Below are positions 1 to 8,907 of a DNA stretch of 64,000 bases, one piece after another. The position numbers and the translations under genes were made by a program. Every line of letters starts with the position of its first letter. Within the stretch, counting starts at the first letter, position 1. Origin of the DNA: Tissierella praeacuta_A (GTDB lineage Bacteria > Bacillota > Clostridia > Tissierellales > Tissierellaceae); assembly GCF_040396155.1 (NCBI RefSeq), contig NZ_JBEBOY010000010.1, positions 34,743 to 98,742 of the forward strand, given 5' to 3'. Below the pieces are notes generated by a model. That model searched no databases and was not told the origin of the DNA. It saw only the letters and a program-made list of their open reading frames with translations.

Positions 1-2943
1 CTTTTCAATAGGCATTCCCCTGCCATTATCCTCTATTACAATATTTATGAAATCTGTATCTTCTTTCTTTACAGAAATCTTAATTTTTCCACCACGATTT
101 TTAGCTACTATCCCATGTCGTACAGAGTTTTCTACTATAGGTTGTAATGTTAGTGGTGGAATCATAGCACTTAACCCTTCTTCAATATCATATTCAATCT
201 CTAGCCTTTCCCCATACCTCATTTGCTCAATTTCTAAATATGCAATTATTAATTCTAATTCTGATTCCAAAGTAATAAGACCCTTCTTTCTATGAAGGTC
301 AAGCTTCCCCCTAAAATAAATAGACAAATTACTTAGGGCTTTCCTAGCCTTCTCATCATCTTTATAACTAAGACCAATAATAGTATTTAATGTATTGTAC
401 AAAAAATGAGGAGATATCTGTGAATAAAAGTATTGAAACTCCTTTTCCAACCCTTCTTCTACTGATTTTTTCATTAGTAACAAGGATTGAATTCTAGATT
501 TTAATTCTTCTGCATCTACAGGCTTTCTCTGAAAGTCATTGGCGCCATAATCAAATGCATTCATTAAATCAATTGTTCTTCCTGATGCTGTTAAAATTAA
601 AATAGGAAGTTCTGCCATAGAGTATTTCTGGCGGATTTCTTTACATACTACTTCTCCAGACATATCTGATAACATAAAATCTAAAATAATTAAATCTATC
701 TTATTCTTTTCAACAATATTTAAAGCTTCCTTGCCGCTATATGCTAGAATAGCATTGAGCTCTAACTCTTCCATAAGATCCCATAAGATTTTTTGATTTA
801 ATGGTTCATCATCTACTATTAGAATCTTTGGTCTACCTATATAATTTTTATTTTCTCTTTCCATTTTAGGGGATAGTTCTACAGATGTAATAGGTTTAAG
901 AATATTTTCTTTTGTAGAAACCATTTTCTTTTTATCCTCTTCCTTTCCAGTATATATTGGTAATGTAAATTTAAAAGTAGAACCTTTTCCATAAATTGAT
1001 TCAACCCATATCCTACCACCTTGAGATTCCACTAAATATTTTACTATGGATAGCCCTAACCCTAGTCCCGGTTCCATTTGTCCTTCTTCATTTTTTTGAT
1101 AGAAAATATCAAAAACTTCCTTAAAATATTTTTCTTCAATTCCAATTCCAGTATCTGAGATTCTAATTTCAACTTGTCCATCTATTACAGATGCAGAAAC
1201 AGCTATTTCTCCATGTTTCGTATATTTAATTGCATTATGAACTAAGTTATAGATAATCTGTCTAAATTTATCAGAGTCTGCTTTTAATGTCGGAAATACT
1301 CTCGGAATTTGATTCTTTAATGAAAGAGTCTTATTTTCTGGAATTAAACATTTCATCTCATTTAACATATCTCCCACGATCTTATATGGCTCAATAGAGC
1401 CTAATCTTAACTTTATCTCTCCTTTCTTTATCTGAGAAGCATCTAATATATCCTCTACTAAACGAGTTAATCTTTGACCTTCTTGATATATAAACAGTAA
1501 ATCTTCTTGCTGCCGGAAATTTAAACTTCCATTTTTCCCTTCTAATAAGTTCTTTGCTAAATTAAGCATCACATGTAAAGGTGTTTTCATTTCATGGGAT
1601 GCTTTAGCTAGAAATTCATCTTTCAATCTATCATATCTTATAAGTTTTTCAGAAAGGGAATTTGCTTCTTGATAGTCTAACTGAAGTCTATGGCTCATTA
1701 ATGAAGCCACACTAATCATCATTAACAAAATTAACATAATGGGAATATTGCCCAAATCTATTTCTAAAAATATTTTCAATGCAGTTATAAACCAGTATGA
1801 AAATATTGAAGTTGTAATTATTAAAATATATTCTAAGGAATATGCCTTGTTATATATTGCCTTTAATAAAATATAAAATATATAAATATAGCTTATTGTA
1901 TAACCAATTATGATTAGAATCTGTTGAATTCCTATAGGGATTGATAATGGTTCTTCTGGATTATTAAATATAAAAAGCATCAATAAAAGCATAAAACCAG
2001 TTATTTTCTTTATAATCTTTTCATTGCTATATTCCTTAAAAAAATGATGTATAAATTGTAAAAAACAAGCAGTTGACATTATCATTGCTAGGGTCTGTAT
2101 TCTAGTTCTAGTTATAAAATCATAGTTATATATTAAATCTAGAAGCTGCTCATTCATAGTTGATAGATATAATCCCATGAAGAAATTAGCTCCGCTAAAA
2201 TATGCTAAAGAACGCTCTCTATTTCGTTGTAAAGCTATTATAAAAAAACGTATACCTATAATTAAGCAACCTGAAATCACCAGTGCATCTAATGCACGGC
2301 TCTTATTATTGTCTTTCATAATTGATTCAGATGAACCAAAGTAAATAGACTTAAGAATACCTCCTGCTCTATATTCATAGCTTGAAACTTGAATTATTAA
2401 TTCAAGTTCTTTATTTAAACTATTTTCAATTCCTATTTTATACTTGCTTTCCGGTTTGAAACCCTCTTTCCTTATGGAAGTAATTCCTGTATGAGCAACT
2501 TCCTGCCCATTTAAGTAAATACGGCTTGCCGATCGTATGGTTCTTGTTTTAATACCATATATTCTATCTTCTGGGACCTTTATAATAAGCCGATATGTCC
2601 CAGATCCATCTATAGATCCATCTTCATTTAAATAGGACTCCCATGAACCAGGAACTCTTACATATTTTCTAATTTTCTCATATTCTTTAAATTTATTAGT
2701 TTTTATTTCCTTAGGTTCAAGTAATATTCCAGGATAGAATTCCCATTCTCCATCTAATTTAATATTTTCTTCTTCATCCAGTCTCCAATCATCTAAATTT
2801 AATACTCCTTTTTCCGATATATACTTAATATCTTCATTAAAAAAATTAATTATTAAAAGTCTGCTAATAACCGTAAATCCAATTATGATGGAAATAGCTA
2901 TAGAGATAATATGTCGAATTTCTGGTTTTTTATGATTTATCAT
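1..2943 (-). CDS. Hybrid sensor kinase/response regulator with 7TM-DISM sensor and LytS-type second kinase (3' end cut by window)
   Basis: The frame starts at an ATG preceded by GGATGAGG and stays open for 981 codons to the left edge, stopping inside a second ATPase domain (EDNGRGMP). Domain order: one membrane helix (about 10-30), an extracytoplasmic jelly-roll of 7TMR-DISM type (45-205), seven membrane helices (215-415), HisKA with His450 in ASHEMKTP, HATPase (555-665), receiver with Asp755 in LIILDFML, then a LytS/YehU-type kinase with His846 in ISPHFLYN and its own HATPase. Two kinase modules of different classes flank one receiver, so an internal phosphorelay is likely (inference). 7TM-DISM domains are thought to bind extracellular carbohydrate-like ligands. 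No partner regulator is visible; it could lie beyond the left edge. Confidence 0.9.
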   Translation of the reverse strand, partial: MINHKKPEIRHIISIAISIIIGFTVISRLLIINFFNEDIKYISEKGVLNLDDWRLDEEENIKLDGEWEFYPGILLEPKEIKTNKFKEYEKIRKYVRVPGSWESYLNEDGSIDGSGTYRLIIKVPEDRIYGIKTRTIRSASRIYLNGQEVAHTGITSIRKEGFKPESKYKIGIENSLNKELELIIQVSSYEYRAGGILKSIYFGSSESIMKDNNKSRALDALVISGCLIIGIRFFIIALQRNRERSLAYFSGANFFMGLYLSTMNEQLLDLIYNYDFITRTRIQTLAMIMSTACFLQFIHHFFKEYSNEKIIKKITGFMLLLMLFIFNNPEEPLSIPIGIQQILIIIGYTISYIYIFYILLKAIYNKAYSLEYILIITTSIFSYWFITALKIFLEIDLGNIPIMLILLMMISVASLMSHRLQLDYQEANSLSEKLIRYDRLKDEFLAKASHEMKTPLHVMLNLAKNLLEGKNGSLNFRQQEDLLFIYQEGQRLTRLVEDILDASQIKKGEIKLRLGSIEPYKIVGDMLNEMKCLIPENKTLSLKNQIPRVFPTLKADSDKFRQIIYNLVHNAIKYTKHGEIAVSASVIDGQVEIRISDTGIGIEEKYFKEVFDIFYQKNEEGQMEPGLGLGLSIVKYLVESQGGRIWVESIYGKGSTFKFTLPIYTGKEEDKKKMVSTKENILKPITSVELSPKMERENKNYIGRPKILIVDDEPLNQKILWDLMEELELNAILAYSGKEALNIVEKNKIDLIILDFMLSDMSGEVVCKEIRQKYSMAELPILILTASGRTIDLMNAFDYGANDFQRKPVDAEELKSRIQSLLLMKKSVEEGLEKEFQYFYSQISPHFLYNTLNTIIGLSYKDDEKARKALSNLSIYFRGKLDLHRKKGLITLESELELIIAYLEIEQMRYGERLEIEYDIEEGLSAMIPPLTLQPIVENSVRHGIVAKNRGGKIKISVKKEDTDFINIVIEDNGRGMPIEK

Positions 2944-3047
2944 ATCCTCATCCTTTTGACTATCATAGATATAAAATATTATCTTTATACCACTAGTCCA
3001 ATTATTACCCCTAACTTCGTTATATTATCAAAAACTTATACACAAAA

Positions 3048-3080
3048 AAGTTGGGATAACCTATGACATTATTCCAACTT
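3048..3080 (-). terminator. Rho-independent terminator
   Basis: A 12-bp stem (one G-T wobble) ending AAGTTGG on its base side is followed on the minus strand by a run of six T. It lies downstream of the DHHW operon and the ABC remnant, and upstream of the kinase gene start. Confidence 0.6.
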
Positions 3081-3192
3081 ATAATGAGTTAATTAATATC
3101 TTTATCATAAATATTAATTATAATATACTACCTTATTAATATATATTCTTATATTGCGAAATACCATACTATTATTTGTCATATCAATCTCT

Positions 3193-3400
3193 TTAATATA
3201 AATGACAGATCTGATTCCTTTCTATTAATTCTGGTCCTATTTCATGACATCTAGTAACAAACTTACAGCCTGATGGTAGACTAAGAGGACTAGGTGCATA
3301 TATCCATTACATAGGGACAACGCTTTGCAAAAAGCAGCCTTCAATTGTCTTAGATAAATCTGAAAATCTCCTTTTATCGGTACAAGTCTTCGTCTCTCTT
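3193..3400 (-). pseudogene. Remnant of an oligopeptide/dipeptide ABC transporter ATPase (C-terminal end)
   Basis: A 35-codon minus-strand stretch ends at a TAA and reads APSPLSLPSGCKFVTRCHE, closely matching the cysteine-bearing C-terminal tail of Dpp/Opp ATPases (PSPxNPPSGCxFxxRCP). A short upstream piece in another frame (RRLVPIKGD) resembles the sequence that normally precedes this tail. Frames are broken and the ATPase core is missing, so this is a decayed gene end. It is not part of the intact peptide importer at 35-41 kb. The rest of the 2944-3497 gap shows only a terminator. Confidence 0.5.
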
Positions 3401-3497
3401 TAGTGTCCTTCTTCGGTAAAGATTAAAACAATTTTGATATAGGTATTTATCATTTACTGTATTCACATACTTTTTTGACTTATGTTTATTAATTACC

Positions 3498-4628
3498 TTA
3501 TCTTCCTAAAATAAACAAAGCTTTTTCCTTAGCAAAATTTTGTACATTAAATAAAATTAGTGCCTCATCAATTTCTTTTTCTTTAGCGAGATCTTCTATA
3601 CTCATATTAAAATATCTAGGATCTATCACTATAATTTTTTCATAATGATTTGTTAAAAATGGAATAAGACTATTGGCAAAGGAATCTTTAATTACCAATA
3701 AACTTTTATTATTCTTCACTGATGTTTCTATTTCTATTAATGATTTATCTCCTCCTAAGAAATAAGAATACTTATCAGTTTTATTTAAATAAGTTTCATC
3801 ATAAAGACTATGAACTTTTTCTTTATTATTAATTTTAATATTATAGTCCAACTTCTCCTTTGGCTCATAGATATATATATTATCTGGTTTTCCTAAATAA
3901 AAATTAGCCTTTCTATAATTAGTTCCCCAAAACTCTTGAGATACCTTTTTTATTATAAAATCCTCTTCTTTCAATGGATTTTCTCCCATTGCTTTCATAT
4001 AATATTTATAAGCATAAAAAGCCCCTTCAGTAGTCCAATGATGGTCAGTTCTATAGTATATATCTTTATTAGATTTTTCACTTAAAGCCTTTACTAAGTT
4101 TATTAGTTTCATTTTTCCGTTAAAGGAGGATTCCAATTTATCTATAATAAGGTCCTCATCAATTATAGGTGCATATAAAGGCAATTTATGATTTAGAACT
4201 GTAGACTTACTAGGTACCAATAGAGAAGTAACATGGATATTGTGCTTATTCATTTTATCTAAAAATATATTGATACTTTCTATATTTTTCTTTAATTGTT
4301 CTTCATCTATTTCCTTATCTATATCAAATAAATAATCTTCTTTTCCAAAGTAAACTCTGCCATTATCCTTCTTTAATAAAGATAAATCTGAAATTGTCTT
4401 TAATCCTATCCAGTTATCTCTAGAGATAAATTGATCTGTTGTATAGGTTTCAAAATCTTTACTAAACCTTCCTGATATTATAGTATCCAAATTAAGCTTT
4501 GGAAGCCCTTGTAGATATCTATTTTCTTTATTGGAAAACACCCTTTTGGGTGATAATATATTACTTATGGATAAGGATAGTAATAATCCAGTACATATTA
4601 TAACTCTTGTTTTTTCTTTCATATACAT
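3498..4628 (-). CDS. DHHW-family (AlgX/AlgJ-like SGNH) envelope acetylation protein
   Basis: A 376-residue protein with one N-terminal membrane helix/uncleaved signal (about 8-25) and an extracytoplasmic domain. It carries the family signature YYRTDHHWTTEGA near residue 195 and a C-terminal LLVIKDSFANSLIPFL block that supplies the nucleophile region of AlgX/AlgJ-like SGNH enzymes. These proteins work with MBOAT acyltransferases to put acetyl groups on exported polysaccharides or other envelope polymers. The gene begins 4 nt after the MBOAT stop codon, so the two are co-transcribed. The acceptor polymer cannot be read from the sequence. Confidence 0.85.
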   Translation of the reverse strand: MYMKEKTRVIICTGLLLSLSISNILSPKRVFSNKENRYLQGLPKLNLDTIISGRFSKDFETYTTDQFISRDNWIGLKTISDLSLLKKDNGRVYFGKEDYLFDIDKEIDEEQLKKNIESINIFLDKMNKHNIHVTSLLVPSKSTVLNHKLPLYAPIIDEDLIIDKLESSFNGKMKLINLVKALSEKSNKDIYYRTDHHWTTEGAFYAYKYYMKAMGENPLKEEDFIIKKVSQEFWGTNYRKANFYLGKPDNIYIYEPKEKLDYNIKINNKEKVHSLYDETYLNKTDKYSYFLGGDKSLIEIETSVKNNKSLLVIKDSFANSLIPFLTNHYEKIIVIDPRYFNMSIEDLAKEKEIDEALILFNVQNFAKEKALFILGR

Positions 4629-4632
4629 CCTC

Positions 4633-6051
4633 CTAAAAACGAAAATATAAAAATGGATTATAAGATTGATCTACTAGATATGCTATTGATAATACTATGA
4701 CTCCGAATAAAAATATGTTTTCTATAATCCATGATATCTTATTAAATCTATTATTGATATTGACATACTTCCACAATCTCTTAGGTATATCCGTTGACCC
4801 TAGTATAAGAATTAAAAATAATAATATATTTGTATATAGTAGATATAAAGATGTATGGTTGTAAATACCATTACTTCCAAATCCAAATAAAATTTTGATA
4901 TAATTTAGTCCATCTGCTATGGAATCAAAGGCAAATATGACCCAAGATATAAGGACTAGAAATAGAGTGTAAATTCTTGTAATCCACTGAGGTAATTTCT
5001 TTAATAGATCAAGAATAAATAACTTTTCTACAATCAATATAACCCCAAAGAATAATCCCCATAGAGCAAAATTCCAGCTGGCGCCATGCCATATTCCAGT
5101 TAAGATCCAAACTATTAATATATTCCTAATATGATTAAATCGCCCTTTCCTATTGCCCCCTAGGGGAATATATAGATATTCCTTGAACCATGTACCCAAG
5201 GATATATGCCATCTTCTCCAAAATTCAGTAATGCTTTTAGACATATAAGGATAATTAAAATTCTCCAAGAAATTAAATCCAAATATTTTTCCAAGACCAA
5301 TAGCCATATCTGAATATCCGGAGAAGTCAAAATATATTTGAAAACTAAAAGCCAATATGCCAAGCCAAGCAGTTAGCACTGGAATATTTGACATATTTAA
5401 ATGGGATATATTATTCCAAAGGATGCCTATATTATTTGCCAATAAAACTTTCTTTCCTAGACCTAAAATAAATCTCTTTATACCTTCACTAAATAAATCA
5501 TAGGATTCTACTCTATTATCTATCTCTTCTGCTACAGTTTGATATCTAACTATAGGTCCTGCTATAAGTTGAGGAAAAAGGGTAACATAGGTGCCAAAGG
5601 AGATAATATTATTTTGTACTTTTGTATCTCCCCTATAGACATCTATTGTATAGGACATGGTTTGAAAAGTATAAAATGATATTCCTATAGGCAAAGTAAG
5701 GTTTAATAGTGGAATACTAGAACCTAATATATTATTTATATTGGATATAAGAAAATCAGAGTATTTGAAGAAACTCAATAATCCTAAATTAACAAATATA
5801 GATACTCCTAACCATATCTTTGCTTTGTTTATGTTTTCATTATATTTATAATAATGAACTAACCTACCACAGGTATAATCAAGAACTGTTGAAAATATCA
5901 TAATCCATATATATTTAGGTTCTCCCCAGCTATAAAATAAAAGGCTTCCTATTAATAGTATGAAATTCCTATATTTTTTAGGCGATATAAAATATATCGT
6001 TAAAACAAATGGTAAAAAATAAAATAAAAATAATACGCTACTAAAAACCAT
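4633..6051 (-). CDS. MBOAT-family O-acyltransferase (AlgI/DltB-like)
   Basis: A 472-residue multi-pass membrane protein. It shows the conserved FWRRWHISLGTWFKEYLY block (about 277-294) and the catalytic histidine motif TGIWHGASWNF (about 315-325), both diagnostic of the AlgI branch of MBOAT enzymes, which pass acyl groups across the membrane. The start ATG has GGAGG at normal spacing. It lies between a DUF4358 lipoprotein and the DHHW protein, the usual setting for polysaccharide O-acetylation loci in Clostridia. A hairpin upstream may lower its expression relative to the sigma factor. Confidence 0.92.
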   Translation of the reverse strand: MVFSSVLFLFYFLPFVLTIYFISPKKYRNFILLIGSLLFYSWGEPKYIWIMIFSTVLDYTCGRLVHYYKYNENINKAKIWLGVSIFVNLGLLSFFKYSDFLISNINNILGSSIPLLNLTLPIGISFYTFQTMSYTIDVYRGDTKVQNNIISFGTYVTLFPQLIAGPIVRYQTVAEEIDNRVESYDLFSEGIKRFILGLGKKVLLANNIGILWNNISHLNMSNIPVLTAWLGILAFSFQIYFDFSGYSDMAIGLGKIFGFNFLENFNYPYMSKSITEFWRRWHISLGTWFKEYLYIPLGGNRKGRFNHIRNILIVWILTGIWHGASWNFALWGLFFGVILIVEKLFILDLLKKLPQWITRIYTLFLVLISWVIFAFDSIADGLNYIKILFGFGSNGIYNHTSLYLLYTNILLFLILILGSTDIPKRLWKYVNINNRFNKISWIIENIFLFGVIVLSIAYLVDQSYNPFLYFRF

Positions 6052-6069
6052 AGTAATCCTCCAAAAAAT

Positions 6070-6098
6070 ATCTAGTCTGATAAAAAACCAGACTAGAT
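6070..6098 (-). terminator. Hairpin with T-run between DUF4358 and MBOAT genes (partial terminator/attenuator)
   Basis: A perfect 10-bp stem (ATCTAGTCTG and its complement) with a 9-nt loop is followed on the minus strand by ATATTTTTT and then the MBOAT ribosome binding site. It lies inside what otherwise looks like one operon, so partial termination or an RNA-stability role is likely. Confidence 0.6.
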
Positions 6099-6104
6099 TG
6101 TAAT

Positions 6105-6635
6105 TTACTCAAAAAACTTATTGATAACATCTTCTACCTTCTGAATTTCTCCCTTTGCAAATTCAAGTCTTTCTTCATCTGTAGTATTTTCTCTATCATC
6201 AAATTTACCAAGCATTAAAAAGAAAACATAATCTCCATGTCTAACTACTTTAGCAGAATTTACTTTAGCAATATTCATAGGATATTGTAAAGATTCCCCT
6301 ACAAGGTATTTTCTGTATTTTTCTAGACCTTCTTCTATTGTATCTCCTTTTCCTTCTTTTGCTTCAATTGCAATAAAAGTATCTACATTAGCACTTATCA
6401 TTGGTGATTGTGCAATAAATGTTTCCATATCTTCTACCTTTATTCCTATTAAATTTTCTATTTCTTCTACAGTTAATTCTCTATTTGGATAGTAATCCTC
6501 ACCAAGTGCTTCCTTAACTGCAGCATGTATTTCCCCTAAATCTACTACCTTTACTTCATTTTTCTTCGGCGTACAGCCTCCTAAAAACGAAACCATAATT
6601 ATCATCACTAAAAATAATCCAAATATTTTTTTCAT
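6105..6635 (-). CDS. DUF4358-family lipoprotein
   Basis: A 176-residue lipoprotein: signal sequence with lipobox FLGGC (cysteine near 21), then a domain with VDTFIAIEAKEGKGDTIEE, VVRHGDYVFFLMLG and a charged helical C-terminus, typical of DUF4358. The family is common in Clostridia and often sits beside MBOAT/DHHW genes; its activity is unknown. It starts 5 nt downstream of the preceding gene, so it probably belongs to the sigma-factor operon. A supporting role on the outside of the membrane for envelope acylation is inference from context. Confidence 0.75.
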   Translation of the reverse strand: MKKIFGLFLVMIIMVSFLGGCTPKKNEVKVVDLGEIHAAVKEALGEDYYPNRELTVEEIENLIGIKVEDMETFIAQSPMISANVDTFIAIEAKEGKGDTIEEGLEKYRKYLVGESLQYPMNIAKVNSAKVVRHGDYVFFLMLGKFDDRENTTDEERLEFAKGEIQKVEDVINKFFE

Positions 6636-6640
6636 TTTAT

Positions 6641-7258
6641 TTATCTCCTATCTATGTTATCTTTTATGTCATCTATATTATATTGGTTTCCAAGTTTATC
6701 TATAAAGATATCCTTTTCTACCTCTAAAAATTGACTTTCATTGCCATTCACTAAATAATATACTCCTTCCTCTTCCCGAAGAAATAATAAAGATTTCTTT
6801 CCCTTCTTAAATTCACCTTCCATCTGAGAGAAAACCTTTTCCTTTTCTGCTTTTCCTCCCTTTATCCTAAGAATAATTTCGTTTTCATAAATACCTCCTA
6901 AAAAAACCTGATCAACCCTTATGGTAATATCTGTATATATATAATTATTTTCTTTTACATATTGACTTCTATCAATTTTCTTAGTTTCTCCTACAACTAT
7001 ATAGTCTGCTTCATAGAAGCTAATCATAGGGTCATCTATGGTAAACATCCTAGCTATTTGAGGAATTTCAGTATAGTCTTTTGGAACTGAGTTTTGTCTC
7101 TTAAACAATAGTAAAGGAACTATTATAACTATAGCCGCTGCCATAGATGAAATCTTTACATATCTTTTATAGATTCTACTTTTTTTAACCTTTTCTCTTT
7201 CTAATGCTCCTGCCTTCTTATATACCCCTTCTAGGAATTCCCTATTATCTTTCATCAT
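6641..7258 (-). CDS. Single-pass membrane protein, probable anti-sigma factor
   Basis: A 205-residue protein with a basic cytoplasmic N-terminus (about 1-38), one membrane helix (SSMAAAIVIIVPLLLF) and an outer domain of about 145 residues. The start is the ATGATG pair at 7258/7255 behind GGGAGCTGGAG, overlapping the 3' end of the sigma gene, which implies translational coupling. Topology, size and position match anti-sigma factors, but no zinc-binding HxxxCxxC motif is visible, so it is not of the ZAS class. The outer domain (MISFYEADYIVVGETKKI) is not recognised and could sense an envelope signal. Confidence 0.55.
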   Translation of the reverse strand: MMKDNREFLEGVYKKAGALEREKVKKSRIYKRYVKISSMAAAIVIIVPLLLFKRQNSVPKDYTEIPQIARMFTIDDPMISFYEADYIVVGETKKIDRSQYVKENNYIYTDITIRVDQVFLGGIYENEIILRIKGGKAEKEKVFSQMEGEFKKGKKSLLFLREEEGVYYLVNGNESQFLEVEKDIFIDKLGNQYNIDDIKDNIDRR

Positions 7259-7799
7259 CTCCAGCTCCCTTCTCCAATACATCTTTAAGAGCTTTCCTAG
7301 CTCTATGGATCAATACTCTTGTCTGTCCTAAGGTTTTTCCTAGAATTTTTGATATCTCTTCATAGGATAATTCTTCAAAGTCAGCTAAATAAATAGCTTT
7401 TTCATAATCAGACTTTAACTTTTTCAAGCTATCAAAAAGGAGTTTTTTCTCTTCATCTTTTATTACCTTTTCCTCTATACTATCTTCATCTAATAATATT
7501 TCATTATCTCTCTCAAAAGGAATTACCTTTAACCTTGACTGCTTTCTTACATAATCTATAGCCTTATTTCGTCCTAATGTATATATATAAGTTTTAAAAG
7601 AATAGTCAAATTTATACTTTTCCTTGTAAACATAGACATAGGCAAATACATCCTGAGCAATATCTTCTGCAATAAAGATATCTCCAGTATATCGAGAAAT
7701 AAAGTATATTAAGTTATCCTTGTGAGTAAATACAAGGTCTTCGAAGGCAGTTATATTACCTTTAAGAAATTTTTTATATAAAATTTTATCATCTACCAT
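7245..7799 (-). CDS. ECF-subfamily RNA polymerase sigma factor
   Basis: A 184-residue sigma factor. Region 2 is clear (AFEDLVFTHKDNLIYFISRY, DIAQDVFAYVYVY, FKTYIYTLGRNKAIDYVRKQ) and region 4 contains the helix-turn-helix LSYEEISKILGKTLGQTRVL. The chosen ATG at 7799 has GGAGG eight bases upstream; the longer open frame would start in the promoter region. It heads a run with the anti-sigma-like gene, DUF4358, MBOAT and DHHW, suggesting that it controls envelope acylation in response to stress (inference). Confidence 0.9.
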   Translation of the reverse strand: MVDDKILYKKFLKGNITAFEDLVFTHKDNLIYFISRYTGDIFIAEDIAQDVFAYVYVYKEKYKFDYSFKTYIYTLGRNKAIDYVRKQSRLKVIPFERDNEILLDEDSIEEKVIKDEEKKLLFDSLKKLKSDYEKAIYLADFEELSYEEISKILGKTLGQTRVLIHRARKALKDVLEKGAGDDER

Positions 7800-7827
7800 T
7801 GGAGTCCTCCATTGTCTTTCATATATT

Positions 7828-7854
7828 ATTCGTCTGAACGGACAAAAAGTTACA
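7828..7854 (-). promoter_or_regulatory. Candidate autoregulated ECF-type promoter
   Basis: On the minus strand TGTAAC (7849-7854) is followed after about 16 nt by GACGAATAA, then a short leader and the sigma-factor ribosome binding site. A -35 ending AAC and a CG-containing -10 are typical of ECF promoters. The match is visual only. Confidence 0.4.
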
Positions 7855-7974
7855 GTAAATTCTATAATTTTTAAATTTGTTAGAAAATACTCCATAATAT
7901 ATGAGTTTAAAATTTTCTTGATTTCTCATATTAAATAGGAGAAAATAAATATATAATATCTTTGGAGGTGAAAA

Positions 7975-8390
7975 GTGAGATTAGATGAAAAAATTGTTCT
8001 AGTTACAGGAGCTAGTTCTGGTATAGGTAAGGAAATGGCTTTGCTCTTTGCCAAGGAAGGTGCAAGGGTAGTTGCTGTGGCTAGAAGAATGAACAAATTA
8101 GAGGAGCTGGTAAATTCTACTACTGGGTATAATGGAATAATCATTCCCTTTGAAGGAGATGTATCTAACCAAGAGGATATAGACAAATTGGTGGAGTAGA
8201 TACAGAAATAGCTTCTCATCAAAAGCCTAATGCATTTGGAGTTAGTAGAATTATGTCTGGTACTTCAAATAACATAAGATCTGGTGAGCCTAAAGAAATT
8301 GCAAATATTGCATTATTCTTAGCTTCAGATGAATCTAGCTTAATAAATGGCGCAACTATTGTAGCTGATGCTGGTTGGACTGCATATTAA
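7975..8390 (+). pseudogene. Short-chain dehydrogenase/reductase gene with internal deletion
   Basis: A GTG start behind TTTGGAGGTG opens an SDR with the NAD(P)-binding TGASSGIG motif and residues to about 72, then stops at 8199. From 8190 another frame gives the C-terminus of an SDR (GGVDTEI, AN IALFLASDESSLINGATI, VADAGW) to TAA at 8390. The roughly 110 central residues, including the catalytic Tyr-xxx-Lys, are missing and the frame is shifted. The junction has TGGTGGAG, which could encode both the KLVE end of the left part and the PGGV start of the right part, pointing to deletion between short direct repeats. Confidence 0.85.
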
Positions 8391-8397
8391 TCAATGA

Positions 8398-8427
8398 AAG
8401 AACTAGGTGAAATCTCACCTAGTTCTT
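8398..8427. terminator. Bidirectional terminator
   Basis: A perfect 13-bp stem (AAGAACTAGGTGA) with a 4-nt loop lies between the convergent SDR remnant and the TudS-related gene, overlapping the latter's stop region. Confidence 0.75.
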
Positions 8428-8907
8428 TATAAATTCTCTTAAATCTTCTATGAATTTTTTATTATCTTTTCCATCAAAATATTTTGTGGGAACATCTAGT
8501 GTATTTAAATGTATCTTTTCCTTTTCGACTAAAGACAATAACTCCTCCATAAGTATTCCTTTTGTAGTTCTTATACTACAAGTTGGACTGTTATTTATTC
8601 CAATAAGTCCTACAATTTCATATCCATTTTCCAAATACTCTTTCATCATATTTATGGCATCTTTAGATATATCTTTACAAAGCGTCCTAAAATCTACAGT
8701 ATCATATTCTAATTTATTCATAGGTTTTCTATTTAATCCTAAGTGTCTATATTCGGGACAAGGTAATTGATGAATTCCAATTCCATTGTTCATAATCTCT
8801 TGAACTATATCTCTATATGCTCCTTTAGCTCTAGCCAATGGATTAACGACTGTGTTCTGGTTTAATATACAATGAGATATAAAAACTACTTTTTTACTTC
8901 TTTCCAT
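8419..8907 (-). CDS. TudS-related putative desulfidase (CD3072 family, DUF523-like)
   Basis: A 162-residue protein with three cysteine motifs in the order used by TudS/DUF523 desulfidases: SHCILNQ (near 13), LPCPEYRH (near 50) and NNSPTCS (near 112). In TudS such cysteines hold a [4Fe-4S] cluster that takes sulfur from thiouracil-like compounds. The gene directly abuts a CD3073-family ECF transporter S component, the same pairing known from Clostridioides difficile, which suggests uptake and desulfuration of a small sulfur compound. Here that transporter is internally deleted, so the pathway may have lost its substrate supply. Confidence 0.7.
   Translation of the reverse strand: MERSKKVVFISHCILNQNTVVNPLARAKGAYRDIVQEIMNNGIGIHQLPCPEYRHLGLNRKPMNKLEYDTVDFRTLCKDISKDAINMMKEYLENGYEIVGLIGINNSPTCSIRTTKGILMEELLSLVEKEKIHLNTLDVPTKYFDGKDNKKFIEDLREFIKN

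Noticed and set aside
47..295. Plus-strand ORF at the left edge
   Set aside because: It is the shadow of the sensor-kinase gene on the minus strand, which has clear domain matches in that frame.
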